From Streptosporangium sp. NBC_01756 (GTDB lineage Bacteria > Actinomycetota > Actinomycetes > Streptosporangiales > Streptosporangiaceae), in assembly GCF_035917975.1 (NCBI RefSeq), contig NZ_CP109130.1, forward strand, positions 7,688,001 to 7,752,000: a DNA stretch of 64,000 bases. The letters are read 5' to 3'. The notes below the pieces were generated by a model that was not told where the DNA came from, made no database searches, and worked only from the letters and a program-made list of their open reading frames with translations. The position numbers and the translations under genes were made by a program. Positions 51,617 through 62,314 of the stretch are shown here, in pieces. Every line of letters starts with the position of its first letter. Position 1 is the first letter of the stretch.

Positions 51617-52834
51617 TTATGCATGGTGAGACCCCACCGGGGTTGCGACATGCTCGGGGCGGACCCCGAAGCCGATGAAGCGGCGGGCGAGCGCACCGAT
51701 CACGGGCAGCCGGGAGATGTCACGCGGCAGTCTCAACGGCCTGGCGTCTCCGGACAGGGCGCGGCTGATCAACCGGTTCTGCACCACGCGCTGGGCGAAC
51801 TGGGTGATCACGGTGGGCGGGGTGCGGCGCCGCTGAACCCTGGCGAGCAGGGACTCGGGGATCTCGGCCCCGGCGGCGAGCGGACCGGCCAGCAGGTTGG
51901 CCGCGGCCACCGCGTCCTGCACGGCCAGATTGATGCCGACCCCGAAGACCGGGGACATGGCGTGCGCCGCGTCACCGATGATCAGCAGGCCCGGCCGGTG
52001 CCAGCGGCGCAGCCGGTTGAGCCTGACCGACAGCACGCTCACGTCGCCGAAGCCCGACAGCAGCCCGGCGCGGTCGGCGAGGAAGGGCAGCAGCCCGGCC
52101 ACCGGGCCGCGGAGCGCCTCGATGCCCCTGGCCCGCAGGGCGTCGAAGCCGCCCTTGGGGATCAGGTAGGCGAGCTGCCAGTATGTCTCGCGGTTGATCG
52201 CCACCATCATGTGGCCGACTGACACCCGCAGGAACGGCTGGTCGAGGTCGGTGGGCTCGCGCGGCAGCCGGAACCACACCACGTCCATCGGCGCGCCGTG
52301 CTCCACCGGGACGAGCCCGGCGGCCCGGCGCACGTCGGAGTGCCGTCCGTCGGTGGCCACGGTGAGCGTCGCCCGCAGCTCGTGCTCGCCGCCGGCGTCC
52401 CGGTAACGGACCCCGCGCACCGCGTCGCCCTCCCGGATCACGTCGTGGACCTCGGCGTTCATGACGAGGCGGAAGGTGGGACACCGCTTGGCGGCGTCGG
52501 TCACCAGGTTGAGGAAGTCCCACTGCGGCACGAACGCGATGTAGCCGTAACGGCCCGGCAGCCTGGACAGGTCGGCGATCGGCACCGTGGCGTCGTCGGT
52601 CCGCATGGTCATCTGCCGCGCCTTGCGGTGGGGCAGCCGGTCGAACTCCCCGGCCAGGCCGAGCTCGTCGAGGAGCTGCAGGGTCGAGGGGTGGATGGTG
52701 TCGCCTCTGAAGTCACGCAGGAAGTCGCCGTGCTTCTCCAGTAGCGTCACCTCGACGCCGGCCCGGGCCAGCAGCAGGGCGAGAACGGCCCCCGCGGGGC
52801 CGCCCCCCACGATCACGCATGTGCTCTGATCCAT
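51617..52834 (-). CDS. FAD-dependent aromatic monooxygenase (PheA/UbiH-type)
   Basis: 405 residues. FAD-binding CVIVGGGPAGAVLALLLARAG at the N-terminus (GXGXXG), DG motif ATDGRHSDVRRAAGL, and the second FAD motif LLIIGDAAHAMSPVFGVGINLAVQD. RDFRGDTIHPSTLQLLDELGL is typical of the p-hydroxybenzoate hydroxylase family that uses NAD(P)H and O2 to hydroxylate aromatic or polyketide substrates. It sits behind DAHP synthase in the same direction (66-bp gap), but co-function is only suggested. Confidence 0.88.
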   Translation of the reverse strand: MDQSTCVIVGGGPAGAVLALLLARAGVEVTLLEKHGDFLRDFRGDTIHPSTLQLLDELGLAGEFDRLPHRKARQMTMRTDDATVPIADLSRLPGRYGYIAFVPQWDFLNLVTDAAKRCPTFRLVMNAEVHDVIREGDAVRGVRYRDAGGEHELRATLTVATDGRHSDVRRAAGLVPVEHGAPMDVVWFRLPREPTDLDQPFLRVSVGHMMVAINRETYWQLAYLIPKGGFDALRARGIEALRGPVAGLLPFLADRAGLLSGFGDVSVLSVRLNRLRRWHRPGLLIIGDAAHAMSPVFGVGINLAVQDAVAAANLLAGPLAAGAEIPESLLARVQRRRTPPTVITQFAQRVVQNRLISRALSGDARPLRLPRDISRLPVIGALARRFIGFGVRPEHVATPVGSHHA

Positions 52835-52936
52835 AATTCATCACCCATTGAAATACTGACACAGGCATCCCCTGAAGAGAACCCCATCCCCTGCCGGAAC
52901 TTCGCCCACCCCGTCGCCGAGCAGCCGCTCCGGCTG

Positions 52937-53920
52937 TCAGGCGGAGAGCTGGTCCAGCGCGCTGAGCAGGGCCTGGACACTCCGGTCGCGGAGGGGGGCG
53001 TAGTCCTCCTCCGGGTACTGGCGGGGGCCGTTCTCCGCCAGGATGATCAACGCGAGATAGAGGCGGTAGAGGGCGATCCGGGTGCGGGCGGAGCCGGTGA
53101 ACTCCACGACGCCGCCCGCCTCCCGGTAGCCCGCCACGATCTCGTCGGTCTCGGCCAGCTCACCGAAGATCGTCGGCGTGACGAAGTCGGCCAGGGGGTC
53201 GCCCCAGAACGCCCGCTCATGGTCGATGATCGCCTGGATGCGCGGAGTGTCGCCGGGAGTCAGGAAGACGTTGCCCGGCCAGACGTCGAAGTGGACCAGG
53301 GAGGGGACCGTCACCTCGTCCAGCACCGCCGCGCTCGCCTCGATCGCCGCCCGGATCTCGTCGGCGGGTCTCGGCAGCGGCGTCGCATAACGGTGCGCGT
53401 CCGCGAGCACCGCCCCGGTCATCGCGAGGAAGGCGGCCCGCCAGGTGTCGCCGGTCAGGTCGGCGTGCGGGTAGCCGTAGACGTCGCCGGTGATCGCGTT
53501 CAGCCGGGCCAGGTGGCCGCCGAGCTCCCGGCGGAGTGCGCCCCGGTCCGCCTCCGACGGGGTGGCCTGGTTCCACGGCACGCCGTCGAGGACGGACAGG
53601 ATCAGGTAGTCGCCGCCCAGCACCGGATCGTCGAACCCGGCCCGCAGCAGCTCCGGGCCCGGCACCCCGGCCGCCTCGGCCAGGCCGTACACCATGGCCT
53701 CGGTGCGCAGCAGGTTTCGTTCGTAGCGCAGCTGTGCCAGCTCGGGCGGGGGCGACAGCTTGAGCACCACCTCGCGGCCGTCCTGGAGGGTCAGCCGCCA
53801 CACGGCGTTGGCGAAACCGTCCGTCAGCTCCGTGGCGGCGGCGAGACCGGTGCCCAGGGCACGCCGGGTCAGCGCGTCGAGCTCGGCGGCGGTGAGCCGG
53901 CGCTTGGTGTCGCTGTCCAT
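52937..53920 (-). CDS. Aminoglycoside phosphotransferase-like kinase
   Basis: 327 residues with the APH/choline-kinase fold: FANAVWRLTLQDGREVVLKLSP (ATP Lys), FDDPVLGGDYLILSVLDGVPW, catalytic loop LVHFDVWPGNVFLTP (His-Asp-x4-Asn), and IIDHERAFWGDPLADF carrying the metal Asp. Small-molecule phosphorylation is likely; resistance is not implied. It is transcribed with the aldose 1-epimerase (9-bp gap), so a sugar or polyol substrate is plausible. Confidence 0.88.
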   Translation of the reverse strand: MDSDTKRRLTAAELDALTRRALGTGLAAATELTDGFANAVWRLTLQDGREVVLKLSPPPELAQLRYERNLLRTEAMVYGLAEAAGVPGPELLRAGFDDPVLGGDYLILSVLDGVPWNQATPSEADRGALRRELGGHLARLNAITGDVYGYPHADLTGDTWRAAFLAMTGAVLADAHRYATPLPRPADEIRAAIEASAAVLDEVTVPSLVHFDVWPGNVFLTPGDTPRIQAIIDHERAFWGDPLADFVTPTIFGELAETDEIVAGYREAGGVVEFTGSARTRIALYRLYLALIILAENGPRQYPEEDYAPLRDRSVQALLSALDQLSA

Positions 53921-53929
53921 CGCGGTGCC

Positions 53930-54826
53930 TCAGATGGGGGAGATCGTCCAGGAGGTCTCGACCTTGTCGCCGGGCTGCAGCACGATCAGGTCGGTGCCGG
54001 AGTTGAAGGCGTCCGGCGGGCAGGTCATCGGCTCGACGGCCAGCCCGCGGAAGTCGAGCACCGTCCCGGTGCACACCTGGACCCAGGGCAGCACCGAGGC
54101 GTCCCAGCGGATCTCGACCCCGCCGTCCGGGCCGCTCACCCGGACCCGGGCCTGCCCGTCGGCGTCCGCGAGGAGGCCGGTGTAGGCGTGGTCCACGGCG
54201 GTGTCGCCGACCGTCCGTGCGGTCGTGAAGTCGTACGGCGTGCCGGAGACGTCCTCCAGGGAGCGGGGCAGCAGCCGGTCGTCCACCAGCAGCACCCTGG
54301 ACGCGGGCACGTGCAGCTCGTAGTCCTCGACCCGCTCTCCCGCCAGCAGCCACGGATGGGGGCCGCAGCCGTAGGGGGCGGGACCGTCACCGAGGTTCTC
54401 GGCGGTCAGCGTGGTGGTCAGTCCCTCGGGGGTGAGGGAGTAGAGCACCTGCAGGGCGACGGTGAACGGATAACCGGGGGACGGGGTGATCGTGTGGGCC
54501 AGCCGTACGGAGCCGTGCTCGTCCTCCACGGCCAGCCACTCCACCGCCTCCCAGTCGACCCCGGCGACCAGCCCGTGCAGGGCGTTGCCCCGGTCCTCCT
54601 CGTTCGCCACCGGCCGGTGGGTCCGGCCGTCGAAGGTGTAGGAGGCGCCGGCGATCCGGTTCGGCCAGGGGGCGAGGAGGGTGCCGCTGTAGTAGGGGAT
54701 CGGCCCGTCCGCCGGCCAGCTGGGCACCAGGTCGCGTTCACCGTGGCGGAGCACGCGCAGAGCGGCGGAGCGCTCGGTGATCTCGGCGTGCATGGTGCCG
54801 CCGCGGAGGGTGAACGTCCGGGACAC
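53930..54826 (-). CDS. Aldose 1-epimerase
   Basis: 298-residue galactose-mutarotase-type enzyme interconverting alpha and beta anomers. Landmarks: LLAPWPNRIAGASYTFDG, NALHGLVAGVDWEAV (catalytic His), CGPHPWLLAG (His), and a Glu in GLAVEPMTCPPDAFNSG. GTG 54826 has AAAGGA 5 bases upstream. It lies between a kinase gene and the LacI-family repressor, downstream of the cellobiose cluster, and would speed up use of released glucose. Confidence 0.9.
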   Translation of the reverse strand: MSRTFTLRGGTMHAEITERSAALRVLRHGERDLVPSWPADGPIPYYSGTLLAPWPNRIAGASYTFDGRTHRPVANEEDRGNALHGLVAGVDWEAVEWLAVEDEHGSVRLAHTITPSPGYPFTVALQVLYSLTPEGLTTTLTAENLGDGPAPYGCGPHPWLLAGERVEDYELHVPASRVLLVDDRLLPRSLEDVSGTPYDFTTARTVGDTAVDHAYTGLLADADGQARVRVSGPDGGVEIRWDASVLPWVQVCTGTVLDFRGLAVEPMTCPPDAFNSGTDLIVLQPGDKVETSWTISPI

Positions 54827-54897
54827 GAGGGTCCTTTCGCCGGGAGGAGATGAGTCGAACACGGTCAGATCGAAGGTGCGCAGGCCGGGGCCCCCTG

Positions 54898-55905
54898 TTA
54901 CGCGGAGGCCCGCTCGACCAGGTGGGTGTCCAGTATCACCACCGGTTGCTCCAGATGCTCGCCGTTGATGCGGGCCACGAGGAGATGGGCCATCTGGCGG
55001 CCCATCGCCTCGGTCGGCTGGTGCACGGTGGTGAGCGCGGGAGAGGAGTGCGACCCGGCGGGGGAGTCGTCGAAGCCGATCACCGCGACGTCCTCGGGGA
55101 TCGCCTTGCCTTCCTCCCGCAGCACCCGGATCGCACCCAGCGCCATCGGGTCGGAGGCGGTGAACACCGCGTCGATGCCGGAGTTCTCGGCGAGGAGCTT
55201 GCGCATGGCGACGATCCCGCTCTCCTCGCTGAAGTCGCCGTGGGCCACGATCTCGGGCAGGCCGGTCGCCAGCAGCGCGTCACGGTAGCCCGCGAGCCGG
55301 TCCACGCCCACCCCCATGTCCTGCGGGCCCGCGATGGTGGCGATCCGCCGCCGGCCCTTGCCCAGCAGGTATTTGACCGCCTGCCGGGCGCCCGCCCGGT
55401 TGTCCACGTCGACGTAGCTGTAGGGGGTGGGCCCGATGGGCCGGCCGCCGATGACGGTCGGCACGCCCATCGCCTCCAGCTTGCCGGGCAGCGGGTCGGC
55501 GCCGTGCAGCGAGATCAGCAGCACCCCGTCGACGTGCTGGCCGGTCAGGTAGTGCTCCAGCCGCTCATGGTCCTGCTGCGACTGGGTCATCGCCAGGATG
55601 AGTTGCAGACCGGTCTCGGAAAGGGCCGAGCCGATGCCACGGATGGTCCCGGCGAAGTAGGGTTCGTCGAAGACGCGTAACTCCGACTCCGAGACCACCA
55701 GCGCGACCGTGTCGGTGCGCCTGGTGACCAGCGCGCGGGCTGCCCTGTTCGGGACATAGCCCAGCTCCTGGATCGCCTGCTGTACGGCGTCACGGGCCTT
55801 CTCGCTCACCTTGGGTGAGCCGTTGATGACCCGCGACACCGTGCCCCGGCCGACACCGGCCAGAGCCGCGACCGCCTCAAGCGTCGGACGACGGTCGCCG
55901 TTCAT
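54898..55905 (-). CDS. cebR: LacI family repressor, CebR-like
   Basis: 335 residues: LacI helix-turn-helix (TLEAVAALAGVGRGTVSRVINGSPKVS), hinge YVPNRAARALVTRRT, and a periplasmic-binding-type effector domain (FDEPYFAGTIRGIGSALS, GVLLISLHGADPLPG, VYVDVDNRAG-like SYVDVDNRAGARQAV, VIGFDDSPAGSHSSP). The symbol rests on its position at the end of a cebEFG-bglC cluster whose promoter has CebR boxes. It would release DNA on binding cellobiose or a longer cello-oligosaccharide. ATG 55905 has GGGGGCG upstream. Confidence 0.82.
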   Translation of the reverse strand: MNGDRRPTLEAVAALAGVGRGTVSRVINGSPKVSEKARDAVQQAIQELGYVPNRAARALVTRRTDTVALVVSESELRVFDEPYFAGTIRGIGSALSETGLQLILAMTQSQQDHERLEHYLTGQHVDGVLLISLHGADPLPGKLEAMGVPTVIGGRPIGPTPYSYVDVDNRAGARQAVKYLLGKGRRRIATIAGPQDMGVGVDRLAGYRDALLATGLPEIVAHGDFSEESGIVAMRKLLAENSGIDAVFTASDPMALGAIRVLREEGKAIPEDVAVIGFDDSPAGSHSSPALTTVHQPTEAMGRQMAHLLVARINGEHLEQPVVILDTHLVERASA

Positions 55906-55938
55906 GTACATCGCCCCCATAGAGATTTCGCTGATCCC

Positions 55939-57359
<1,421 letters not shown>

Positions 57360-57363
<4 letters not shown>

Positions 57364-58241
57364 GCCTTGACCGCACCTTCCATGAGGCCGCCGACGATCT
57401 GGCGACCGAACGCGACGAAAACGATGAAGAGGGGGAGGACCGAGGCCGCCGTGCCGGTGAAGAGCATGACGTAGTCGGTGCCGTGGGCCTGGTTGAGCGC
57501 GGCGATCGAGGTCTGCACCACCGGGTTGTCCGGGTTCAGGACGATCAACGGCCACATGAACTCGTTCCAGTTCTGCATGAAGGTGAGCAGCGCCAGAACC
57601 GCCATGCCGGGCCGTACCGCGGGCAGGACGACGTTGGCGTAGATGCGCATGGTGGAGGCGCCGTCGACGCGGGCCGCCTCGACGAGCTCGTCCGGCACCG
57701 CCTGGGTGGTGTACTGGGTCATCATGAAGACCCCGAACCCGTTGACCAGGAAGGGCAGGATCACGGCCTGGATCTGACCGGTCCAGCCGAGGGTCACCAT
57801 CATCTCGTAGAGCGGGACGACGCCCATCTGCTGGAGCGGGACCATCATGGTCACCAGGATCAGGCCCAGCAGAATCTTGCTGCCCCGGAACTTCAGCTTG
57901 GCGAAGGCGAAGCCGGCCAGGGTCGAGATGAGCACGACGGAGACGGTCACCGTGGTCGCCACGATGGCCGAGTTGATCAGGCCGGTGGCGAAGTAGGCGT
58001 CCTCGGTGGACAGGAGCCGCTGGATGTTCTCGCCGAGGTGGCCGCCCGGCAGCAGCGGCGGCGGGGTGTCGATGGCCTCGTCGTTGGTCCGGGTGGCCAT
58101 GATGAACATGTAGTAGATCGGGAAGGCCGACAGCACGAGCGCGAAGGCGAGGACCACCTTCGTCAGCGGGCCCGCGTCCCAGATGCGGTTCGGCGCGGAC
58201 GCGGGGCTCTTACGGCGCCGCTGGGCTTGGACCGCCGTCAC
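57360..58241 (-). CDS. cebG: Sugar ABC permease (MalG-like)
   Basis: 293 residues with six helices; LVEAARVDGASTMRIYANVVLPAVRPG is the EAA loop, and QNWNEFMWPLIVLN the C-terminal helix, typical of the second permease in carbohydrate importers. Overlaps the first permease by 4 bases and the beta-glucosidase by 4, so tightly coupled. Confidence 0.92.
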
Positions 58242-59218
58242 TTTTTACCCCCGATGCGGCGAGTGAAGGAGTAGTTGATCAGCGTTCCGATGAGGATCAG
58301 CGCGAACAGCAGCCAGGCGGCCGCCGAGGCGTAGCCCATGTCGAAGTCCCGGAACGCCTCCTTGACGATGAACATGGCGACCGTCTGGTACTGGCCGGTG
58401 GCGCCGCCCGCCATCGTCGGGTTGCCCTCGAACATGACCGGTTCGGTGAACAGGGTCAGGCCGCCGATGGTGGAGATGAACACGACGAAGACGAGCGTCG
58501 GGCGCAGCATCGGGACGGTGATCTGCCAGAACTGCCGCCGGGGCGAGGCGCCGTCAAGGGAGGCGGCCTCGTAGAGGTCCTTGGGGATCGTCTGCATGGC
58601 GGCCAGCAGGATGATCGCGTTGTAGCCGGTCCAGCGCCAGTCGATCATCGTGGAGATGGCCAGCCACGCGCTCCAGCTCTGGTTCTGCCATTCGATGGCG
58701 TCGACGCCGAACAGGCCGAGGAACCAGTTGATCATGCCGTAGTCACGGCCGTAGAGCTGGGTGAAGACGACGGCGACCGCGACGACCGAGGTCACCAGCG
58801 GGAGCAGGATGCCGAGGCGGAAGAAGAGCCGGCCCCGGATGCGCTTGTTGAGGGCGTTGGAGATGACCAGCGCCAGGATGAGCTGCGGGATCGTCGAGAT
58901 GACGAAGATCCCGAGCGTGTTGACCACCGCGTTCCAGAACGATCCGTCGGTGATCAGGGCGATGTAGTTGTCAAGTCCGATGAAGGACTTGTCACCGGCG
59001 AGTTCCCAGTCGTACAGGGACACCCAGAGGGTGTAGCCGAGCGGGAAGACGCCGAAGATCGCGAACAGCAGGAAGTACGGCGAGACGAGGAAGTAGGGAG
59101 TCGCCCGGAGGTCGAACCTGGCGAATCCCGACCCGCCCCGTCCCGCGCTCCGGTGCCCGGAGGGCCGGCGGGGGCCGGGTCTCCGGGCCGGAGCGGGGGC
59201 GTCGACGTTCAGGGTCAT
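58238..59218 (-). CDS. cebF: Sugar ABC permease (MalF-like)
   Basis: 326 residues with six helices and a Pro/Arg-rich N-terminus (APARRPGPRRPSG). The EAA loop is LYEAASLDGASPRRQFWQITVPMLRP. LGYTLWVSLYDWELAGDKSF and LLAAMQTIPKDL are the family text. Follows cebE by 80 bases that hold a hairpin, which could lower its expression relative to the binding protein. Confidence 0.92.
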   Translation of the reverse strand: MTLNVDAPAPARRPGPRRPSGHRSAGRGGSGFARFDLRATPYFLVSPYFLLFAIFGVFPLGYTLWVSLYDWELAGDKSFIGLDNYIALITDGSFWNAVVNTLGIFVISTIPQLILALVISNALNKRIRGRLFFRLGILLPLVTSVVAVAVVFTQLYGRDYGMINWFLGLFGVDAIEWQNQSWSAWLAISTMIDWRWTGYNAIILLAAMQTIPKDLYEAASLDGASPRRQFWQITVPMLRPTLVFVVFISTIGGLTLFTEPVMFEGNPTMAGGATGQYQTVAMFIVKEAFRDFDMGYASAAAWLLFALILIGTLINYSFTRRIGGKK

Positions 59219-59249
59219 CGGTCAGCCTTTCAGCGGAGGGCAGGCGACA

Positions 59250-59280
59250 GGCCCGGCGACGGGGTAGCCGCCGCCGGGCC
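59250..59280 (-). terminator. Hairpin between cebE and cebF
   Basis: GGCCCGGCG paired with CGCCGGGCC (9-bp stem, 13-base loop), lying in the 80-bp gap between the two genes on the minus strand. Probably an attenuating or mRNA-stabilising hairpin. Confidence 0.6.
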
Positions 59281-59298
59281 CGTGCGAACGGACGGGGA

Positions 59299-60651
59299 TC
59301 AGCCCGCTGCCTTGGTGCCGGCCTCGATGAACTTGGTCCAGGCCTCGCCGTAGGGGATGGAGCCCTTGTCCATGCCCTCCAGGACCTTCTCCGCCGCGGT
59401 CTTCACCTGGGCGTGCTTCTCACCCAGGAAGACGGGGAGCAGGTCCTTGACCGAGTCGCCGAAGATCTTGCCGGTGGGCGCGTCGCTGAAGAACTCGTTC
59501 TTCATGTCGGCCACCGCCGGGTCCTGCTGCCCGGACAGGGAGCTCGGGAAGGCCTGGGCCTCCTGGAAGGCCATGACGTGGCCCTCCTTGCCGGTGAGGT
59601 AGTTCAGGACCTCGGCGGCCTCCTTCGGGTGCTTGCTCTGCGCGGGGACCGCCAGGTAGGAGCCGCCCCAGTTGCCGGCGCCGCCGGGGACTCCGGCCAC
59701 ATCCCACTTGCCCTTGCCCTCGTCACCGGCGTTGCCGGAGATGACGCCGAGCATCCAGGCCGGGCAGCCCATGACGGCGAAGCCGCCCTTCTTGATCGCC
59801 GCGTTCCACTCCGGGGTGAAGGAGGCGAGCTTGGCGGTCAGGCCGGCCTCGCTGTAGGACTTCACCGTGTCGAACGAGGTCTTGATGGCCGGGTTCTTGT
59901 CGATGACGAGCTGGTTGCCGGTGTCGAAGTAGGCGATGTTGCCGTTCTTCGGGGCCTCCTGCGACAGGACCACGTTGTAGAGGGTGTTGGGCCCGTCGAG
60001 GAACTTCGGTGCGCCCTTGCCGGGGTTGGCGGCCTGGAACTTCTTGCCGGTCTCCATGAAGGAGGCCCAGTCCGGCCAGAGCTTGGTGACCTCGTCGCGC
60101 TCGCTCGGCAGGCCGGCCTTCTCCAGCAGGTCCTTGCGGTAGCACATGCCCATGCCGCCGATGTCGGTGCCGAGGGCGAAGAGCTTGCCGTCCTTGTTGA
60201 TGCCGTTGTCCCACTTCGCCGCGGGGAAGTCGCTCTTGCGGCTGTCCAGCCCGTACGGTGCGAGGTCGGCGAAGAACTGCGGGCGGGCCTTCATCAGACC
60301 CATCGCGCCCTCGTCGATGCCGACGATGTCCCCGGTGCCACTGCCGGCCTGCAGCTTCTGCAGCAGCTGGGGCAGGTAGACGTCCTCGAACCGGTCGGTC
60401 AGGTTCTGGTACTTGACCTGGATGTTCGGGTGCGCCGCGTTCCACGTCTCCACGGCCTTCTTGTAGCCGAAGTTCGCGCCGCCGCCGAAGGTGTGCACGG
60501 TGATGGTCACCGGCTCGGCGGCGGCCGCGGAGCCGGTGCTGCCGGCCGAAGGCGTGGCGGAATCACTCGAACCGCAGGAAGTGATCGCCAGGGCGGTGGC
60601 CGCCATCACCGCGACCGCGGCGAGCTTGCCATGCCGCTTGCTGTTCAACAT
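59299..60651 (-). CDS. cebE: Sugar-binding lipoprotein of ABC importer
   Basis: 450 residues. Signal peptide with lipobox ALAITSC (lipidated Cys about 26); mature domain of the extracellular solute-binding family 1: VTITVHTFGGGANFGYKKAV, VKYQNLTDRFEDVYLPQLLQ, GDIVGIDEGAMGL, VMGCPAWMLGVISGNAGDEG. Captures cello-oligosaccharides for CebFG if the CebR-box assignment holds; the cognate ATPase is not in the window and is usually encoded elsewhere (MsiK-type). Confidence 0.9.
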   Translation of the reverse strand: MLNSKRHGKLAAVAVMAATALAITSCGSSDSATPSAGSTGSAAAAEPVTITVHTFGGGANFGYKKAVETWNAAHPNIQVKYQNLTDRFEDVYLPQLLQKLQAGSGTGDIVGIDEGAMGLMKARPQFFADLAPYGLDSRKSDFPAAKWDNGINKDGKLFALGTDIGGMGMCYRKDLLEKAGLPSERDEVTKLWPDWASFMETGKKFQAANPGKGAPKFLDGPNTLYNVVLSQEAPKNGNIAYFDTGNQLVIDKNPAIKTSFDTVKSYSEAGLTAKLASFTPEWNAAIKKGGFAVMGCPAWMLGVISGNAGDEGKGKWDVAGVPGGAGNWGGSYLAVPAQSKHPKEAAEVLNYLTGKEGHVMAFQEAQAFPSSLSGQQDPAVADMKNEFFSDAPTGKIFGDSVKDLLPVFLGEKHAQVKTAAEKVLEGMDKGSIPYGEAWTKFIEAGTKAAG

Positions 60652-60754
60652 TACGGACCCCTCTCAGGTGGTCGTCCGAATCGATGGGAGGTGACATCGC
60701 GCATCGGTCCCCGACAAACGCGGTGCGCGATGGGGTAGATCCCGCAAAAAGTTT

Positions 60755-60768
60755 TGGGAGCGCTCCCA
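60755..60768. promoter_or_regulatory. CebR box, proximal
   Basis: Perfect 14-bp palindrome TGGGAGCGCTCCCA, identical to the known CebR operator, about 104 bases before the cebE start. Confidence 0.88.
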
Positions 60769-60884
60769 CGAAGAGTGGACGATAGGCAACCAGGACGTCA
60801 ATATGCCGAAACTCAACCGTTACATCTGGCCTGTCAGTGGGGGATTAACAGCATCACACCTCGCAAACCTCTCAGAAAGGTTTT

Positions 60885-60898
60885 TGGGAGCGCTCCCA
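60885..60898. promoter_or_regulatory. CebR box, distal
   Basis: Second perfect TGGGAGCGCTCCCA, 130 bases (about 12 helical turns) beyond the first, preceded by a T-run in both cases; suited to DNA looping by a dimer-of-dimers (inference). Confidence 0.88.
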
Positions 60899-61008
60899 TC
60901 ACACAGTGACATACTGTGACATTCGGCGTGGCAGGGCCGCTGTCCCGGAAAGCGGGCGTCCGGTGGTTCCGGACAGCGGGATCTCGTACGGCGCGGGGCC
61001 GGATGCCG

Positions 61009-61039
61009 GAAAGGGGCCCGGATGAGCCGGGCCCCTTTC
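61009..61039 (-). terminator. Terminator of the CHAP amidase gene
   Basis: 13-bp perfect stem with a 5-base loop (GAAAGGGGCCCGG paired with CCGGGCCCCTTTC), about 60 bases after the gene end. Confidence 0.75.
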
Positions 61040-61097
61040 GGTGCCGGTGGGTCCGCCGGACCGGAGTCGGGCGACCGTGGTGTGCGGTGCCGGAGGA

Positions 61098-61793
61098 TCA
61101 GCCGCTGTAGACCGGGTAGCCGTAGCCGACGACCTGGGAGGTGGGCCGGACGCGCGCCTCGACCTTGCCGTTGCCGGTGTTGCCTTCGATCGTGCTGATC
61201 GTGCCGTCGCCGTTGTCCTTCTTCACGAAGCCGACGTGGTCGATCCCGTCGATGCTCTTGCCGCCCTGCCAGTCGTAGAACACGACGGCGCCGGGCTTGG
61301 CGACGGTGCCCCAGTGTCCGTTGTTCTTGAACCACTGGGCGTAGGTGACGGTGTAGGCGTCCCAGCCGACGGTGGGCCGGATGCCGGCCTGGTCGCCGAC
61401 CCAGGAGACGAACATCGCGCACCAGGAGGCGTTGGCGTAGGCCTGCGGGTTGCCGCCGTCACGGGCGACGGTCTCCTGGGCTCGCGGGGAGGAAACGTAC
61501 CAGGACTGGAACTTCGTTCCGCCGCCCTGGGCGTTCTCCGAGACGCCGATCTGGCTCGCGGCGATGTCCAGGACCTTCGCGGCGGTGACCTTGGGCAGGC
61601 GCTCGGCCTGAAGCTCGAGGGGAGACTTGGCGGTCTTGACGACCTCTGCCGGGGGAGCGCTCAGCGGGCTCTGCCCGGGGGCCTCTGCCAGGGCCGCGGG
61701 AGCCGCGAGGGTGCCGGCGCCGACGAGGATGGATGCCCCGAGAAGGACGTGGGCCAGGTTGCGGGACTTGGGGGTGAGGCGGTTTGTGGCCAT
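61098..61793 (-). CDS. Secreted CHAP-domain peptidoglycan amidase
   Basis: 231 residues: signal peptide (RNLAHVLLGASILVGAGTLA, cleavage after ALA), a short helical region (LPKVTAAKVLDIAASQIG), then a CHAP domain with catalytic Cys in NASWCAMFVSWVGD, His in IDHVGFVKK and an Asn/Glu follow-up ISTIEGNTGNG. It cleaves peptidoglycan peptides or amides during growth, division or germination. The leader carries a c-di-AMP riboswitch, which in actinomycetes typically controls cell-wall hydrolase genes. AAGGAG is 10 bases before ATG 61793. Confidence 0.9.
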   Translation of the reverse strand: MATNRLTPKSRNLAHVLLGASILVGAGTLAAPAALAEAPGQSPLSAPPAEVVKTAKSPLELQAERLPKVTAAKVLDIAASQIGVSENAQGGGTKFQSWYVSSPRAQETVARDGGNPQAYANASWCAMFVSWVGDQAGIRPTVGWDAYTVTYAQWFKNNGHWGTVAKPGAVVFYDWQGGKSIDGIDHVGFVKKDNGDGTISTIEGNTGNGKVEARVRPTSQVVGYGYPVYSG

Positions 61794-62314
61794 GAGGGGA
61801 GAACTCCTTGCTTCGCTTCTCATGCCGCCTACCGGGTTAGCTGACGGGTTCGGGCTGGGAAGTGCCCTACGGCGCGCGAAAGCGCCGATTCACCCCAAAA
61901 AAGTGGTTCCCCGGTTCCGCGAGACCCGCGGATTCGGCGGCCGTGTCCATCGAGCGGAGTCATCCGCTCAGAGGGAGCACGGACGGGCAATGGTGACGCA
62001 TAGACCTTGATGGACTTGGACGTTCACCAGGGATGACTAGAAGCTACGCGAAAAGGACAAACGATTACAAGTAGGGCACATTGCCCTGGCTTGGGAATAA
62101 GCCCGATTCGAGGGGGTGGGCTTGGCGTGCCCCAAAGATCGACAACTCCGCGCCGGCGGCTCGGCCGGAGCCGGGAACGCCTGCGGGCAAGGCGTTTTCG
62201 GCCGACGGGGGAGCCGCAGGGCCGCGGGGCCGCACCCGCTCCGCCCCACGGTTTCGCCATCATCGTAGATCTTTTGGATGATGGCCGCTTTACCTGCGAA
62301 AACGCTCGGTTCGA
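61794..62314. other. Leader region of the CHAP gene and intergenic DNA
   Basis: 521 bases. The first ~155 (61794-61950) hold the ydaO-type riboswitch leader of the CHAP gene. The remainder (to 62314, end of the TetR gene) has no gene or clear element. Confidence 0.65.
61822..61950 (-). ncRNA. c-di-AMP riboswitch (ydaO-yuaA type) leader
   Basis: The minus-strand leader of the CHAP gene contains the conserved blocks GGAACCGGGGAACCAC, TTGGGGTGAATC, GTAGGG and CCCGAACCCGTCAGCTAACC followed by CGGTAGGCGG, which together are the ydaO-class signature. Limits are approximate. Such riboswitches bind cyclic di-AMP and turn off expression of wall hydrolases and other genes. Confidence 0.87.

Larger units (their letters stand above)
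60652..61097. other. Control region of the ceb operon and terminator of the CHAP gene
   Basis: 446 bases without a gene. Contains two CebR boxes and AT-richer promoter DNA between them (for the minus-strand ceb operon), and the hairpin at 61009-61039 behind the CHAP amidase gene. Confidence 0.7.

Noticed and set aside
50219..51640. Trp-type attenuator before the DAHP synthase gene
   Set aside because: The short upstream frame has no Trp, Phe or Tyr run and no terminator/antiterminator pair is evident.
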